This document shows, piece after piece, positions 54,955 to 64,000 of a stretch of 64,000 nt of DNA (the stretch's first letter is position 1; every line of letters starts with the position of its first letter). The stretch covers positions 27,454,104-27,518,103 of the forward strand of contig OU862917.1 in the NCBI GenBank assembly GCA_917880885.1, in the 5' to 3' direction. The translations under genes were made by a program, and so were the position numbers. The stretch comes from Limnephilus marmoratus (lineage: Eukaryota > Arthropoda > Insecta > Trichoptera > Limnephilidae). The notes under the pieces are model-generated. The model was not told the origin of the DNA. It did no database searches and saw only the letters and a list, made by a program, of their open reading frames with translations.

Positions 54955-55384
54955 TACCAAAATTGGGGATGCCATAGTCTCACTGGCAGATATAAAAGTT
55001 ATATTATATGCAAGTAGGAATCTTTAGCGTATTTTTTTTGCTTAGCCGATATAATATTTTTTTGCTAAGTGGCCCTCCACGTCCCTGATCGCATTGAGGA
55101 CTATCATACAATTTTTTTGTAAAAAAATATGCCAATAAAAGTGACCAGCGTACAATTTTTTTTTTAATAATTTTTTTTTTAAATACGTATTTACATCCAC
55201 ATTAAATCATATTATCTATATATTTTTTTTAAACATAAAATATATTTTTTACATACCTTGACACAAGTAAATATTACGTTTAAGCACGTACTTTAAAAGT
55301 TATATTAGATTTTGTACACACTTTGCGTCATTATTCAGAGATAGAAATGTCTCCGTCAACCAGTCTCTCCAAATGCGGCCCGCC

Positions 55385-55545
55385 ACAGAGTACGCGGGCA
55401 GACGCATCCGCCGCCAAAACCTTCAAAATTCTCACCTCGTGAACCCGGGCACCCCTGCTAAGTCACTGATAGTAGCGAATCACTTGGGGTGATCTATGGC
55501 AGAAGTGTTGGTTATCCAATAAATATATCCATGCCCGCCTTCCAA
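55385..55545 (-). repeat. Family C fragment
   Basis: GCAGACGCATCCGCCGCCAA, GTGAACCCGGGCACCCCTGC, TAGCGAATCACTTGGGGTGA match 21990-22100 closely. Confidence 0.7.
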
Positions 55546-56360
55546 ATTTAATGGAATAGTAGCAATAAAAATAGCCATGTAGAAAGAAACAGGTGTTAGG
55601 ATTTAAAATAATCAAAAACAAATTACTTGTTTTTATCTAATCTCAATTCTCATCTACTGATTATTAGGCAGATGGTGGGCTTTTTAAAATCATTTTTGAA
55701 AATCAATCAAAAAATGACATCTCTGTTATTCAGTGTAGATTAGCTGATTTACAAAAACTATGTATCCTACAGGATGTTGTGAAAAACCGATTAATATAAA
55801 CATTCTGTTTTGCTGTTCATGTTTATATAATTCAAATTATTCAAAAATGATAAACACTGTATAATTACGATATCGACCAAATCTGTCATCTATGGTCAGT
55901 TATCAATATTTGCAATCACGCTCAACAATTGGTAAGAGATATTCCGACAGACAATTGATAAATTTTAGCCCGGCCTCGTTCGTTATGCAAAATTACTAGG
56001 TTATTTAATAAAGCTATTGAACTAACGAAACTCTTAGAAATGAAAAAAAGTCATATAAATGACCAATACACTAAAATAATGCATCTAAGTCGTAAGATCA
56101 ATTTATTCCGTTCGATTGTTGAGAAACAAAAATGGTTGAAATATGAATAAAGACCTCATTAACTTATTAACTCCCGTTTAGTGCCAAAAGGTAAATGTGG
56201 ACTGCCAATATATATTTAGATTAGTATTTCAATTTAACGTGGCCAATTTCTCAAACAAAATTCTAAAATTAAAATATTTGTCCAAATAAGAGAAACTAAC
56301 TGTAGTTCTGATTCCAATCCTGACGATGGAACTCGTAAAGGAATGATCAAAGTAGACTGA
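55546..56360. other. AT-rich stretch, no feature seen
   Basis: Coding-like scraps upstream of the next LINE fragment may be part of it, but stops are frequent. Confidence 0.3.
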
Positions 56361-56640
56361 ATGTTGTACAAACAAGATTCCTGTTACGTATGTGTGGTAA
56401 AAGCCATTAAACTATTACATGTATCTCTGGTTAGAAGCCTAATTGAATATAACTCAATAGTTTGGTCTCCATCTTACAAAATTCACATTAATAACATTGA
56501 GCGAATACAACAAAAAATTCAATTTATAAATTTTAAATTAAATATGCCACTAGAAGACTTAAAATATATATTTTTTATTAAATATTCAAAAAATGCACAC
56601 ATTAGAAGACAGACATAAAATAAACGATATAACCTCCTTA
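56361..56640 (+). pseudogene. LINE ORF2 fragment, thumb region
   Basis: Reads LLHVSLVRSLIEYNSIVWSP, SYKIHINNIERIQQKIQFIN, then FKLNMPLEDLKYIFFIKYSK. The LVR.ILEY.S.VW.P.Y..HI..IE..Q pattern is the segment after the RT domain in Jockey/I/CR1-group LINEs. Nothing upstream or downstream is intact. A frame at 57300-57458 (FYKYIEGKWFKQLPVNIR) may belong to a similar element. Confidence 0.7.
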
Positions 56641-57159
56641 TTCATAATACTACACTCTAACTATAAAAACACGACAAAATACACTATTCTACTGCAGCAT
56701 TCATAAGCGGAACTACATTCCCTCACTCTCCGATACAAATATTTCACACTATGGGAAATCAGTACTTATTAGGTGATGTTGATTTATTTAATATCAACTT
56801 GGCGAGCTTAGTGGATCTTGTAAAAAATATATTCCACTATACCTAAACACATCTGTATTTTTTTTTAATATTATCATGTGAATTTTTTATCTAATTTTAT
56901 TTTTATTATTTCTTTATCTGTATCAAAATTATCATGAATTAATTGTACAACCAAATATGTAAAAACACCCTGAACGTTAAATAAATACAAAAAAAATAAT
57001 ACCATATATGACCGTGATAAAAATGACCGTGAATGCAAGGCTGATGAAAGTGTAATGTAAAGTGGATAAGCGAAGAAATTAGTGTAAGGAGAATATATGA
57101 CGCGAAAGTGAATAGCAGAATAAGTCGAGGTAAGCATGGTTCAAGTGAAACAAATACCG
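56641..57159. other. AT-rich stretch, no feature seen
   Basis: The (-) frames here (56874-57295) are rich in Tyr, Ser and Leu without recognisable motifs and are probably chance. Confidence 0.3.
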
Positions 57160-57290
57160 TCATGTGAAGAGTGTGTGTAGAATAACAGAAGGGTATGTAT
57201 GAGACGATGTAAGAATATGAATGAAGCAAGGAGTGCATGGCAGTCTGTCCTCTCTGCCTACCCCTGGGGATAAATGGTGTGAAAGTTAGA
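57160..57290 (+). repeat. LINE 3'-end remnant, second copy
   Basis: See 420-560: AGGGTATGTATGAGACGATG, CCTCTCTGCCTACCCCTGGG, GGTGTGAAAGTTAG. Confidence 0.45.
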
Positions 57291-57869
57291 TCCAATTACC
57301 TTAATAAACACCTCTTACGAACAGCAATAGACCAGACCATAGACCATGTTCTTGGTTCTATTCCATTTTGCACCACCATAGCCCAACAATTTTACAAATA
57401 TATTGAAGGGAAATGGTTTAAACAATTACCAGTTAACATAAGAATGGAAACTAATTAATACAATGACAAATCCCTTTAAATAGTTTTTAACAATTATTAC
57501 ACTTAGTAATATAAAAAGTATATCTCAATAATAATATTAGATATCCCTTTTCGCTTTTTTCTCTCTTCTTCTATTATCTCTTCTTTTTTCTGTTCTCTTT
57601 CAAATCAGTTAATTTATTATATTAAAGGCATTGCTGAAACCAGCTGCATTCCGGAAGAAATTCTGTAATTATACCCTTTTGTCAATAAAACCAATGTAAT
57701 AAATAAAATAAGATGTATAAATATGAAAAATCTGTTTTCAAATAAACCTTTTTTTTCTGGTTTTCTTACTCTTTGCTTTGCTCAAAAAAAGATGCAATAC
57801 GATTCGGTTATATACAAAAATTTGTAAAAACTAAAAAAAAAGAGATTTTTAAATATGAATAGTATTCAT

Positions 57870-58175
57870 TGAATACCTCACAAGAGTACCAGCTGCTCCC
57901 GTCTGGAGACTGTGAGACTAAGGCATCGCCAATTTGGATATGTTGTGAGGCTGAAGGTAGTGGGGAGGGGAAGGAGATGGGGAAGAGAAAGGTGGGGAAG
58001 TACCTGGCTATTCGAATCTGGTCACCAAACCCGGCTAAAGCCATTTCAAGCAACGTTCAATTCTGAATGGTGATCTTACACCCGGGCGATACTGATAGTA
58101 TCTTTAACTCTGGAATGTGTCGCAGATGTACTACATATTATTTTAAATGAATAAGATGTGAAATAACACAAATCT
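57870..58175 (+). repeat. Family A, longest uninterrupted copy
   Basis: From CTCACAAGAGTACCAGCTGC through GTGGGGAAGTACCTGGCTAT, ATCTGGTCACCAAACCCGGC and GGCGATACTGATAG to TATTTTAAATGAATAAGATG. It ends about 140 bases before the clip-gene start codon, so it may lie in that gene's promoter. Confidence 0.7.
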
Positions 58176-58313
58176 AACTGCGAACATTTTAATATTATTT
58201 TTGGCCCTGTGTATCATTTCGTATCTACTAAATCAGATTTGCTGAAACGATAACTTTTATTTATTTTATATCGTCAGTAGAAAAATAGGTGGTGATCTTA
58301 ATAGACGCTGAAA

Positions 58314-58389
58314 ATGTGGTCGTATATTAAAATTACCGTGCTTCTTTGCTTTCTGTCAGTAGGTTTTGCAGAAGAAAAATATTATGAAG
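58314..58389 (+). CDS. Clip-domain gene, exon 1 (signal peptide)
   Basis: Starts at ATG in the context CTGAAAATGT (A at -3) and encodes MWSYIKITVLLCFLSVGFA followed by EEKYYE, a clear signal peptide with cleavage likely after FA. It ends in phase 1 at GAAG|GTATTT. The frame joins cleanly to the next exon to give YYEGNSC. Extracellular (haemolymph) location follows from the signal peptide and the clip domain. No TATA box was confirmed; an initiator-like TCAGT lies 40 bases upstream. Confidence 0.75.
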
Positions 58390-59170
58390 GTATTTTTGAG
58401 TCAATTGTTTCTTTTTTTCATGTCATATCCTTCATTTGTTGTGTTTGAATCGGGGATCGAAAGGACTTGGCCTTCCTGTTCGATGGTTCCATGACAGTTG
58501 ATCCCCTGACATTTAGCCCCCGTTATTTAAAATATGCAGTCGTTTTAGGGAAAATACGGTACATCTATTTATACAAAATATAAGTAAATGTCCCCGAAGG
58601 TGCAGAGAGGATATACCGTCGGTCATTCGGAACCCGTAGCTTGAAAAACCCAAAGTTTTTTTTGTTTTCCCAAGCCTCGCGTTTTGCCCCTAATTTTGAT
58701 GATCTTTAGCAGGATTTTTCCCTTGAATTGCCTTCAGACCATCTTTTAAAAGACAAAACAAAAATTTCAATCCAAACGGTCAAATAATACCACAGAAAAC
58801 TCGTATGTTTTCCGACCCCAAGGTTCGCATTTTGCGCATAAATTTGATGATCTTTTGCTGGATTTTTTTATTAAACTCTCTTCAGACCATCTTTTGAAAG
58901 ACAGAACCAAAATTTAAATTCAATCAGTCATTTAATGCCAGAGAAACCGAGTATCTTTTCCGAATTATTTTTTAAAAATGATTAGGTGAAATCTAAAATT
59001 TTATCCGTTCAGTCCCATAAAGTAGCATAGTCGCAAATAATATATTGCCTTACCTTGGAAAAGGTTTGCATTTTGTTTCGCAATTTGACGATTTTTTAAC
59101 GTATTTTTCTAATTAAGACTTTTATGAAAGTAAAGACTTTTACGTCAATGTTTTCAAAAAATTATTTCAG

Positions 59171-59274
59171 GAAATTCTTGCACTGTGAAACAAACAGGAG
59201 AGACAGGAGAATGCAGGGACTTTGCCAATTGTACGGCCGCCGTACAGTTAGCTGGAGATGGTGTTTATCCACAG
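59171..59274 (+). CDS. Clip-domain gene, exon 2 (clip N-terminal half)
   Basis: Acceptor TTATTTCAG, donor CCACAG|GTAAAG; 104 bases, phase 1 to 0. It encodes GNSCTVKQTGETGECRDFAN, then CTAAVQLAGDGVYPQ. The spacing C-x8-C-x5-C is the first half of a clip domain, the disulphide-knotted module found before the protease domain in insect haemolymph proteases of the melanisation and Toll cascades. This is the only one of five tandem copies with an acceptor site and an open frame. Confidence 0.82.
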
Positions 59275-59750
59275 GTAAAGTCCAATTTACGGAATACTTG
59301 CACTGTGAAACAAACGAGAGACGGGAGAATGCAGGGACTTCGCCAATTGCACGGCCGCCATAAAGTTAGCTGGAGATAGTGTTTATCCACAGGTAAAGTC
59401 CAATTTACGAAATACTTGCACTGTGAAATAAACAGGAGAGACAGGAGAATGCAGGGACTTCGCCAATTGCACGGCCGCCATATAGTTAGCTGGAGATGGT
59501 GTTTATCCACAGGTAAAGTTCAATTTACGGAATACTTGCACTGTGAAACAAACGAGAGACGGGAGAATGCAGGGACTTCGCCAATTGCACGGCCGCCATA
59601 AAGTTAGCTGGAGATAGTGTTTATCCACAGGTAAAGTCCAATTTACGGAATACTTGCACTGTGAAATAAACAGGAGAGACAGGAGAATGCAGGGACTTCG
59701 CCAATTGCACGGCCGTCATATAGTTAGCTGGAGATGGTGTTTATCCACAG
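59275..59750 (+). pseudogene. Four dead tandem copies of clip exon 2
   Basis: Exon-like units end at 59392, 59512, 59630 and 59750, period 118 or 120 bases. All keep the donor CCACAG|GTAAAG, but none keeps the acceptor: the base before each unit reads TTTACG instead of TTTCAG. Units 1 and 3 lack two bases (AAACGAGAG for AAACAGGAGAG), which shifts the frame. Units 2 and 4 have TAA in frame (GTGAAATAA). So units 1=3 and 2=4: a 238-bp dimer was itself duplicated. They cannot be spliced in normally. Confidence 0.9.
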
Positions 59751-60292
59751 GTAAAGTCCTAATTAGCCCAAAAATTAAGCATGAAATAAAATTTGAAACT
59801 TTCTATATCCGCCAACACCTATGAGGTCGTTAAAATGTCATCAAAGTTGTTTCAGAGAATTTGAAGAAGTCAAATTTGTACATTTTTAATTAGTAACAAA
59901 TAAAAGATTAAATAATATGTTTGGCTTCATTCTATCCGTAAAGGCTAATGGCAGAGACTTTAAATATATCAATATATTTAATTGGACTATTTGTCCGTAA
60001 ATAAATAAATAAATATTAAAATTCTTATATGATTAGAGATTTTCGCGGCCAAAAGTATTATCATGTTTTATTTTTGGGTAATGACGCGAGTCGACGACTA
60101 TACCAAAACCAAACGAAGAAAACCATTTTAATTATGTTGTAAGTTCTCATGAACATATCCGTCGAGTATCGTGTACGCGCACCGATGCACAGAGGATAAT
60201 TGCTGCTGGCTCCTTAGAGTAGGCTCCATTGAAATATTTGTAGAACAGACTTAGCGTACCTACATTGCGTCTATATTCACGCAAGTCGAAAG

Positions 60293-60402
60293 TGCGAGGC
60301 GAGCCACGAAATATGAGAAAGGAACGAAGCAACCGCAAACGGCGCGAAATGTCGCTTGCGGTTGCTTCGTTCCTTTCCCATAATTCGCGGCTCGGCTCGC
60401 GC
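60293..60402. repeat. Hairpin with ~47-bp arms
   Basis: GTGCGAGGCGAGCCACGAA ... GGAACGAAGCAACCGCAA on the left, and TTGCGGTTGCTTCGTTCC ... GCGGCTCGGCTCGCGC on the right, about 5 mismatches, loop of roughly 17 bases with ACGGCGCGAAATGTCGC. CpG-rich in AT-rich surroundings. Confidence 0.85.
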
Positions 60403-60440
60403 TTTTGTTCGCAAATGTATATGCAGCATTAGAGATGGCA

Positions 60441-60489
60441 ATCGGTCTGTTAACCTCTCGTGCTCCAGCGGAGAGGTTAACAGACCGAT
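60441..60489. repeat. Perfect 19-bp hairpin, 11-base loop
   Basis: ATCGGTCTGTTAACCTCTC, loop GTGCTCCAGCG, then the exact complement. It lies 39 bases after the larger hairpin. Confidence 0.9.
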
Positions 60490-60859
60490 CTGAAAAATAT
60501 TTTTATATTTTCTTATCGGAAAAATAAAAACATGCTTTATTTTGCGGAACATTTTGAACCTTAAAAATGCTCCTAACGTACTAAAAACAAACATATCCGA
60601 TTTGGCGTTCCAAAGGTTAACAACGGATTGTTAATTAGATCGAATGCCTTCCTTTGCAAAGAATCAAGTAAGGTTTATCAATTATTTTAGGGTTTCAGCC
60701 CGGAGGTGGCTTCCAAATTCAATTTACTTAAGATTTTTACGGGGTTAACAGGTGGTCATTATTGAAGAATCTGAAGCCAGATTTATTCTTTGGGTACCTA
60801 ATATTTTTTTCTTCTCTGTGTCTTTCAGACGATTTGAGTTTTATTGTGTTCTGTTCCAG

Positions 60860-60965
60860 ATGTGTTCTTGTGAAGATGAAACTGTTTGTTGTGGTCCCGC
60901 CTCCTGTCCTCCGCTAAAGCCGGGTATTGTCAACATTCAAGAAACCGGCTACATGGCCTGGGATT
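60860..60965 (+). CDS. Clip-domain gene, exon 3 (clip C-terminal half)
   Basis: Acceptor CTGTTCCAG, donor GATT|GTAAGT; phase 0 to 1, which fits the end phase of exon 2. It encodes MCSCEDETVCCGPASCPPLK, then PGIVNIQETGYMAWD. C-x5-CC closes the clip domain (Cys 4, 5 and 6). Here there is one extra Cys (MCSC) and a further C after CCGPAS, so the domain has more than the usual six cysteines. Downstream exons, and so any protease domain, lie outside the window; it may be a protease, an inactive homologue or a clip-only protein. Confidence 0.8.
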
Positions 60966-62002
60966 GTAAGTTTTTGACCTTTCCTTTCCGGCGCTATCAT
61001 TTAAATTTATATGGTCTGTTGGTGTGCACAAATAATGCATTCAATAGTGTCCCATAGTGAAACTCAAACACATCAATCAAGTACCTACTTGTAATCCACT
61101 TTCGGTGTGCATTTAACCCCAATATTAAAAAAACACGATAAATTTTATTTCTTCTTAATTGTGTTTTTTTTTTAACCTTTTGTATACTGTATACATTACC
61201 TTTTGCGCAAACGTTTTAGAATGTTATTTATTTATGCCCATTTTTGGTTATCTACCTAACCTACAGAATTTACAAATTACAAGTAAGAAAAATATACATT
61301 TTAAGGTTAAATTAAGCCCGTCTCTACTTTTCACGTATTTTTCACCACTTATACTGAGCTTTTCAAGTTCAAATATAATTTTAAAAAATATTATATTTTT
61401 CCTGAAGGCTTTAATTCTTTGGCAACTCCTTTACGACACGAATTTTCTTCCTAAAATTCTCATGTATGGTACTTACTTGTAAAATAACAAAATAAGCTTG
61501 ATGCAGATTTGTGCGGGAAAATATCGAAACTGATAAAAAGTAGTTGTTCTATTTTTAAAAAATTTAAATTATTGTGCGATTTTGATATACTCTCCGAAAT
61601 AAAGTCTCAGCAAGTTAGAAATATAATATTTTTATAACACATAAAAACATGCCAGTAATATATTATTGTTAAAAAAACCGAAGAAATTACAAACATTTAA
61701 ATATTAAAAAAAACAACTATACCTACTACGTATCTTTCAAAGTAACCTTCATTTTTTTCAGGAGCGATATATAACATCTTGCATTCAATAAATAATCTAA
61801 AATCTGCCTGAAAATCTCCAACGTGGTACCTATAAAATTACCAAATAAGTGTGTTGCAAGTTCGTGTGAAAAAACATCAATATCTGATTTGAATAGAAAA
61901 TTTATTGGTTTACTTAAAAAAATATATCGAGCGATTGATATACTTGCGGAATAAATTCTCGAGTAGTTAAAAATTAAATATTGTTAAACGTTATTTTTTT
62001 TA
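60966..62002. other. Clip-gene intron 3, with a diverged direct duplication
   Basis: 61455-61640 and 61808-62000 are related about 355 bases apart (GTGCGATTTTGATATACTCT / GAGCGATTGATATACTTGCG, then GAAATAAAGTCTC / GAATAAATTCTCG). Non-coding. Confidence 0.45.
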
Positions 62003-62340
62003 AATCTGAAATGTTGAATGTTAAAGTTATATATATTCATTTCCTTTATATTTTTGATTTGATCTGGTAGAGCATTGTACAATTTCATAGCATGGAATTT
62101 ATTATTTCTCTGTCCAAAAGATGTGTTCAAACTGGGAGTAACCAGGATGTTATTGCTTACTGCCCTGGTTGAGTATTTATGTTGGGCAGTGGAGTATTCA
62201 TATATGTTTTTTTTTCAGTTTAAATAAAATATTTTTTGAGTAAAGTTTCTGTACATTGAAGACTTGAAAGTTATTAAATATTTCTTCCGTCGGAGTTCTA
62301 AGCGGAACTTTCAGTATTGTCAAAGCATTTGCCATCGTTT
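62003..62340 (-). pseudogene. LINE ORF2 C-terminal fragment
   Basis: Minus strand reads ALTILKVPLRTPTEEIFNNF, QVFNVQKLYSKN, a one-base shift in an A-run, then YSTRAVSNNILVTPSLNTSF and GQRNNKFHAMKLYNALPDQI. R..........T..G......F....LYN.LP..I is the usual end of ORF2 in Jockey/CR1-group LINEs. It is an intronic insertion antisense to the clip gene. Confidence 0.75.
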
Positions 62341-62781
62341 GCTTATCGTTCAAGAATTCCAAAGTGATTTACATACTTTCCAGCTTGTATGGGACATACC
62401 GTCCCTTTAAAATGATTTGCTGTTTAATCTGTCACTGGAAAGATGATTTTCCTGTTTAATCTATCTCAATTATGAAAATGTGATACTCGAACGCACAGTG
62501 AAATTTTTAACACTAATTTTGATTGTGTCTCTGCAGCTGTCTGTTATTTCAGTTCAGTCAACTCTTGAATTTTAATTTTAGTACTAAACAACGTTCTTTA
62601 TAATAAAATCTAACACCTAATTACAAAATAATTAAAATGCACACCTTTGAAACCAATGAAAATTTTGGATAATGAATATCAATATACTTAAAACATCGAC
62701 GTAGAAGTTTATGGAAAACCTTACCCAAGCCATGAAGTTAAACCAAAGAAGTCTCGGAAAAATTATCCAAAATATAGTTCC

Positions 62782-62807
62782 CCTCAGCACAGGATCTCCG
62801 AGTGAGG
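62782..62807 (+). repeat. 26-bp hairpin motif, copy 3
   Basis: CCTCAGCACAGG-ATCTCCGAG-TGAGG; two differences from copy 2. Confidence 0.55.
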
Positions 62808-62822
62808 AGGACGATGAATATT

Positions 62823-62846
62823 CTATTATATATATATATATATATA
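62823..62846. repeat. (TA)n microsatellite
   Basis: About 11 TA units, close to the hairpin motif. Confidence 0.9.
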
Positions 62847-62869
62847 CTTTTTGTCGTATTATGTAAAAA

Positions 62870-63150
62870 TAATTTATTAAAACGAGAAAAAATAAGGTGG
62901 CATTAACTTTCGTAATTCATGTTTTTATTTTTTATTTTTTCCAGTAATTTTTAAAGTTTACATCCAAAATCTTTATATTTAAAAAATTGCATGATTATTT
63001 CTAATAATAAAATTCGAAAGCGTATTTCATCACCTTCAAAAACAGTTTTCGAGTACGCTTACAAATATTCCATTTATATGGATTTTATTGCAAAGCGGAA
63101 ATATTCTGATCTAATGACATAATATGATCGAAACCCGGTGGGTTATTTAT
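62870..63150. repeat. Diverged AT-rich repeat, third copy
   Basis: Shares CTTTATATTTAAAAAATT, AATTCGAAAGCGTATTTCA, AAAAACAGTTTTCGAG and GCAAAGCGGAAATATTCTGA with 900-1930 and 16230-16600. Bases 63151-63733 after it have no identified feature. Confidence 0.45.
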
Positions 63151-63733
63151 GCGTGATGTGAACATGTCTGGTTCTAACCACCGCCAATTTTTATATTAAC
63201 GAGCACCTGATATTAAAAAATAAAATACTATTTGCGAAAACCCGAACCGCCGGAAAAGCCAACTGCTTTACATATGAATGCGGAACGGCAATAATTCTAG
63301 CGGAGAGGAACGATCTCTCGAGGGTAGTCACCATTCGTCGTTCAAAATATCATTACACATGATCAACAAAACATATGACTCCTACCACAAAGATGTTACA
63401 GCTGTCATCAATGCCCGCTTTCTCCCAGTTTTCTCCACACTTGCTTATTAATTTGTTTCTTTCAAAGCTATTTTATATTTTTGTTTACTGCGCAATATCC
63501 CTATAACTTTATACCAATATCATGTTTCTTGCATATTAATTCACATTGTAAAATGTTGACATATCTTATACTCCAAAAGAGTTCGCAGCTTCCCGGCTCG
63601 ATGACTGGGAAAACAGTCAGATCTTCGTATCTATTCCGGTAAGGTATCTCATCATATGTGCAGTATACATACCTCCGGTCTCGCCACCAACGATTTATGA
63701 TATTAAAAAAAAAATACATAATAATAATTTTTT

Positions 63734-63949
63734 TTAAATATGTAAGATTATTAAACTGCACGTAAATGTTCGTAATAAAAAGCTCCCAACACGTTCCTCC
63801 TTAAAACTCATGACTATGCACCACCGTCGGTGTTTTCTTCGCTTGTTTTTAGTCAATTCCTCGATCAAATTATCACAAATCAAACGAATTCCAACGAGCA
63901 CGACTTCGCTCAGCGACGTTGCGGCGGGAATGGAGGAGTGAATGTTCAT
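63734..63949 (-). pseudogene. Possible PIF/Harbinger transposase N-terminus
   Basis: A 71-codon frame includes KNKRRKHRRWCIVMSFKEER, then VGSFLLRTF. It resembles the RRWW-x(5-8)-R...G-F..L...L segment near the start of Harbinger-type transposases. The rest of the transposase is not present. Weak: one motif only. Confidence 0.3.
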
Positions 63950-64000
63950 TTCTATAGCGCCCGCGCCGTCTTTTTTTTTTTTTTTTTTTACAGTGAATAC

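Larger units (their letters stand above)
59751..60859. other. Clip-gene intron 2
   Basis: After the dead exons it holds a Penelope-like scrap (60030-60130, shared with 34630 and 35080) and two strong hairpins (60293-60402 and 60441-60489). No coding exon is seen. Confidence 0.6.

Noticed and set aside
61000..64000. Serine protease catalytic exons of the clip gene
   Set aside because: I looked for His, Asp and Ser motif exons in the right phase and found none; they must lie beyond the window or be absent.

Overview
The window looks like gene-poor nuclear DNA from an arthropod, most likely an insect and possibly a lepidopteran. It is AT-rich, with intron-containing genes, GT-AG junctions, AATAAA signals, short LINE 3' ends with (TAA)n tails, and many Helitrons ending CTAG next to T. 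A repeat with the core 'CTCTGCCTACCC' resembles one I remember from moth genomes, so the order-level guess rests on weak evidence. There are no bacterial-type operons.

Three host genes are supported. (1) The last three exons (7432-7704, 8650-8831, 11726-11843, + strand) of the mitochondrial 2-oxodicarboxylate carrier SLC25A21; its 5' exons lie before the window. (2) A single-exon gene on the minus strand (26844-29300) for an 818-residue secreted protein with very long poly-proline tracts, which I do not recognise. (3) The start of a clip-domain gene on the + strand (exons 58314-58389, 59171-59274, 60860-60965), which continues beyond the window. Its clip exon is followed by four dead copies of itself.

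Everything else is transposon landscape, and much of it can be resolved to exact boundaries. Bases 1-7431 are an intron of SLC25A21 holding a Helitron split by a young Ty3/gypsy element (identical 273-bp LTRs, 5-bp target duplication GTTAT). That element keeps Gag, protease and integrase in one open frame but has lost reverse transcriptase and RNase H. Six hAT-type elements have CAG- or CAAG/TAAG-type ends and 8-bp target duplications (9914-11618, 17979-18264, 35701-38773, 41328-42322, 42787-45548, 49036-49508). A pogo-like element, several TA-flanked MITEs, at least six Helitrons, several LINE 3' fragments, Penelope-like inverted repeats and at least four short interspersed families fill the rest. 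Many are nested, and empty-site paralogues inside the same window confirm several insertions.

Layout: 1-7.4 kb intron with Helitron and LTR element; 7.4-11.9 kb SLC25A21 3' exons with a hAT inside the last intron; 12-26.7 kb intergenic repeats; 26.8-29.3 kb proline-rich gene; 30-58 kb repeat-dense intergenic DNA with the nested hATs and a 19-copy minisatellite; 58.3 kb to the end, the clip-domain gene with repeat-filled introns. I see no obvious new multi-gene system. The most unusual items are the RT-less but integrase-intact retroelement, the decayed tandem clip exons, the paired inverted repeats with hammerhead-like cores, a 26-bp hairpin motif in three places, and a 50-bp palindrome made by a local inverted copy.
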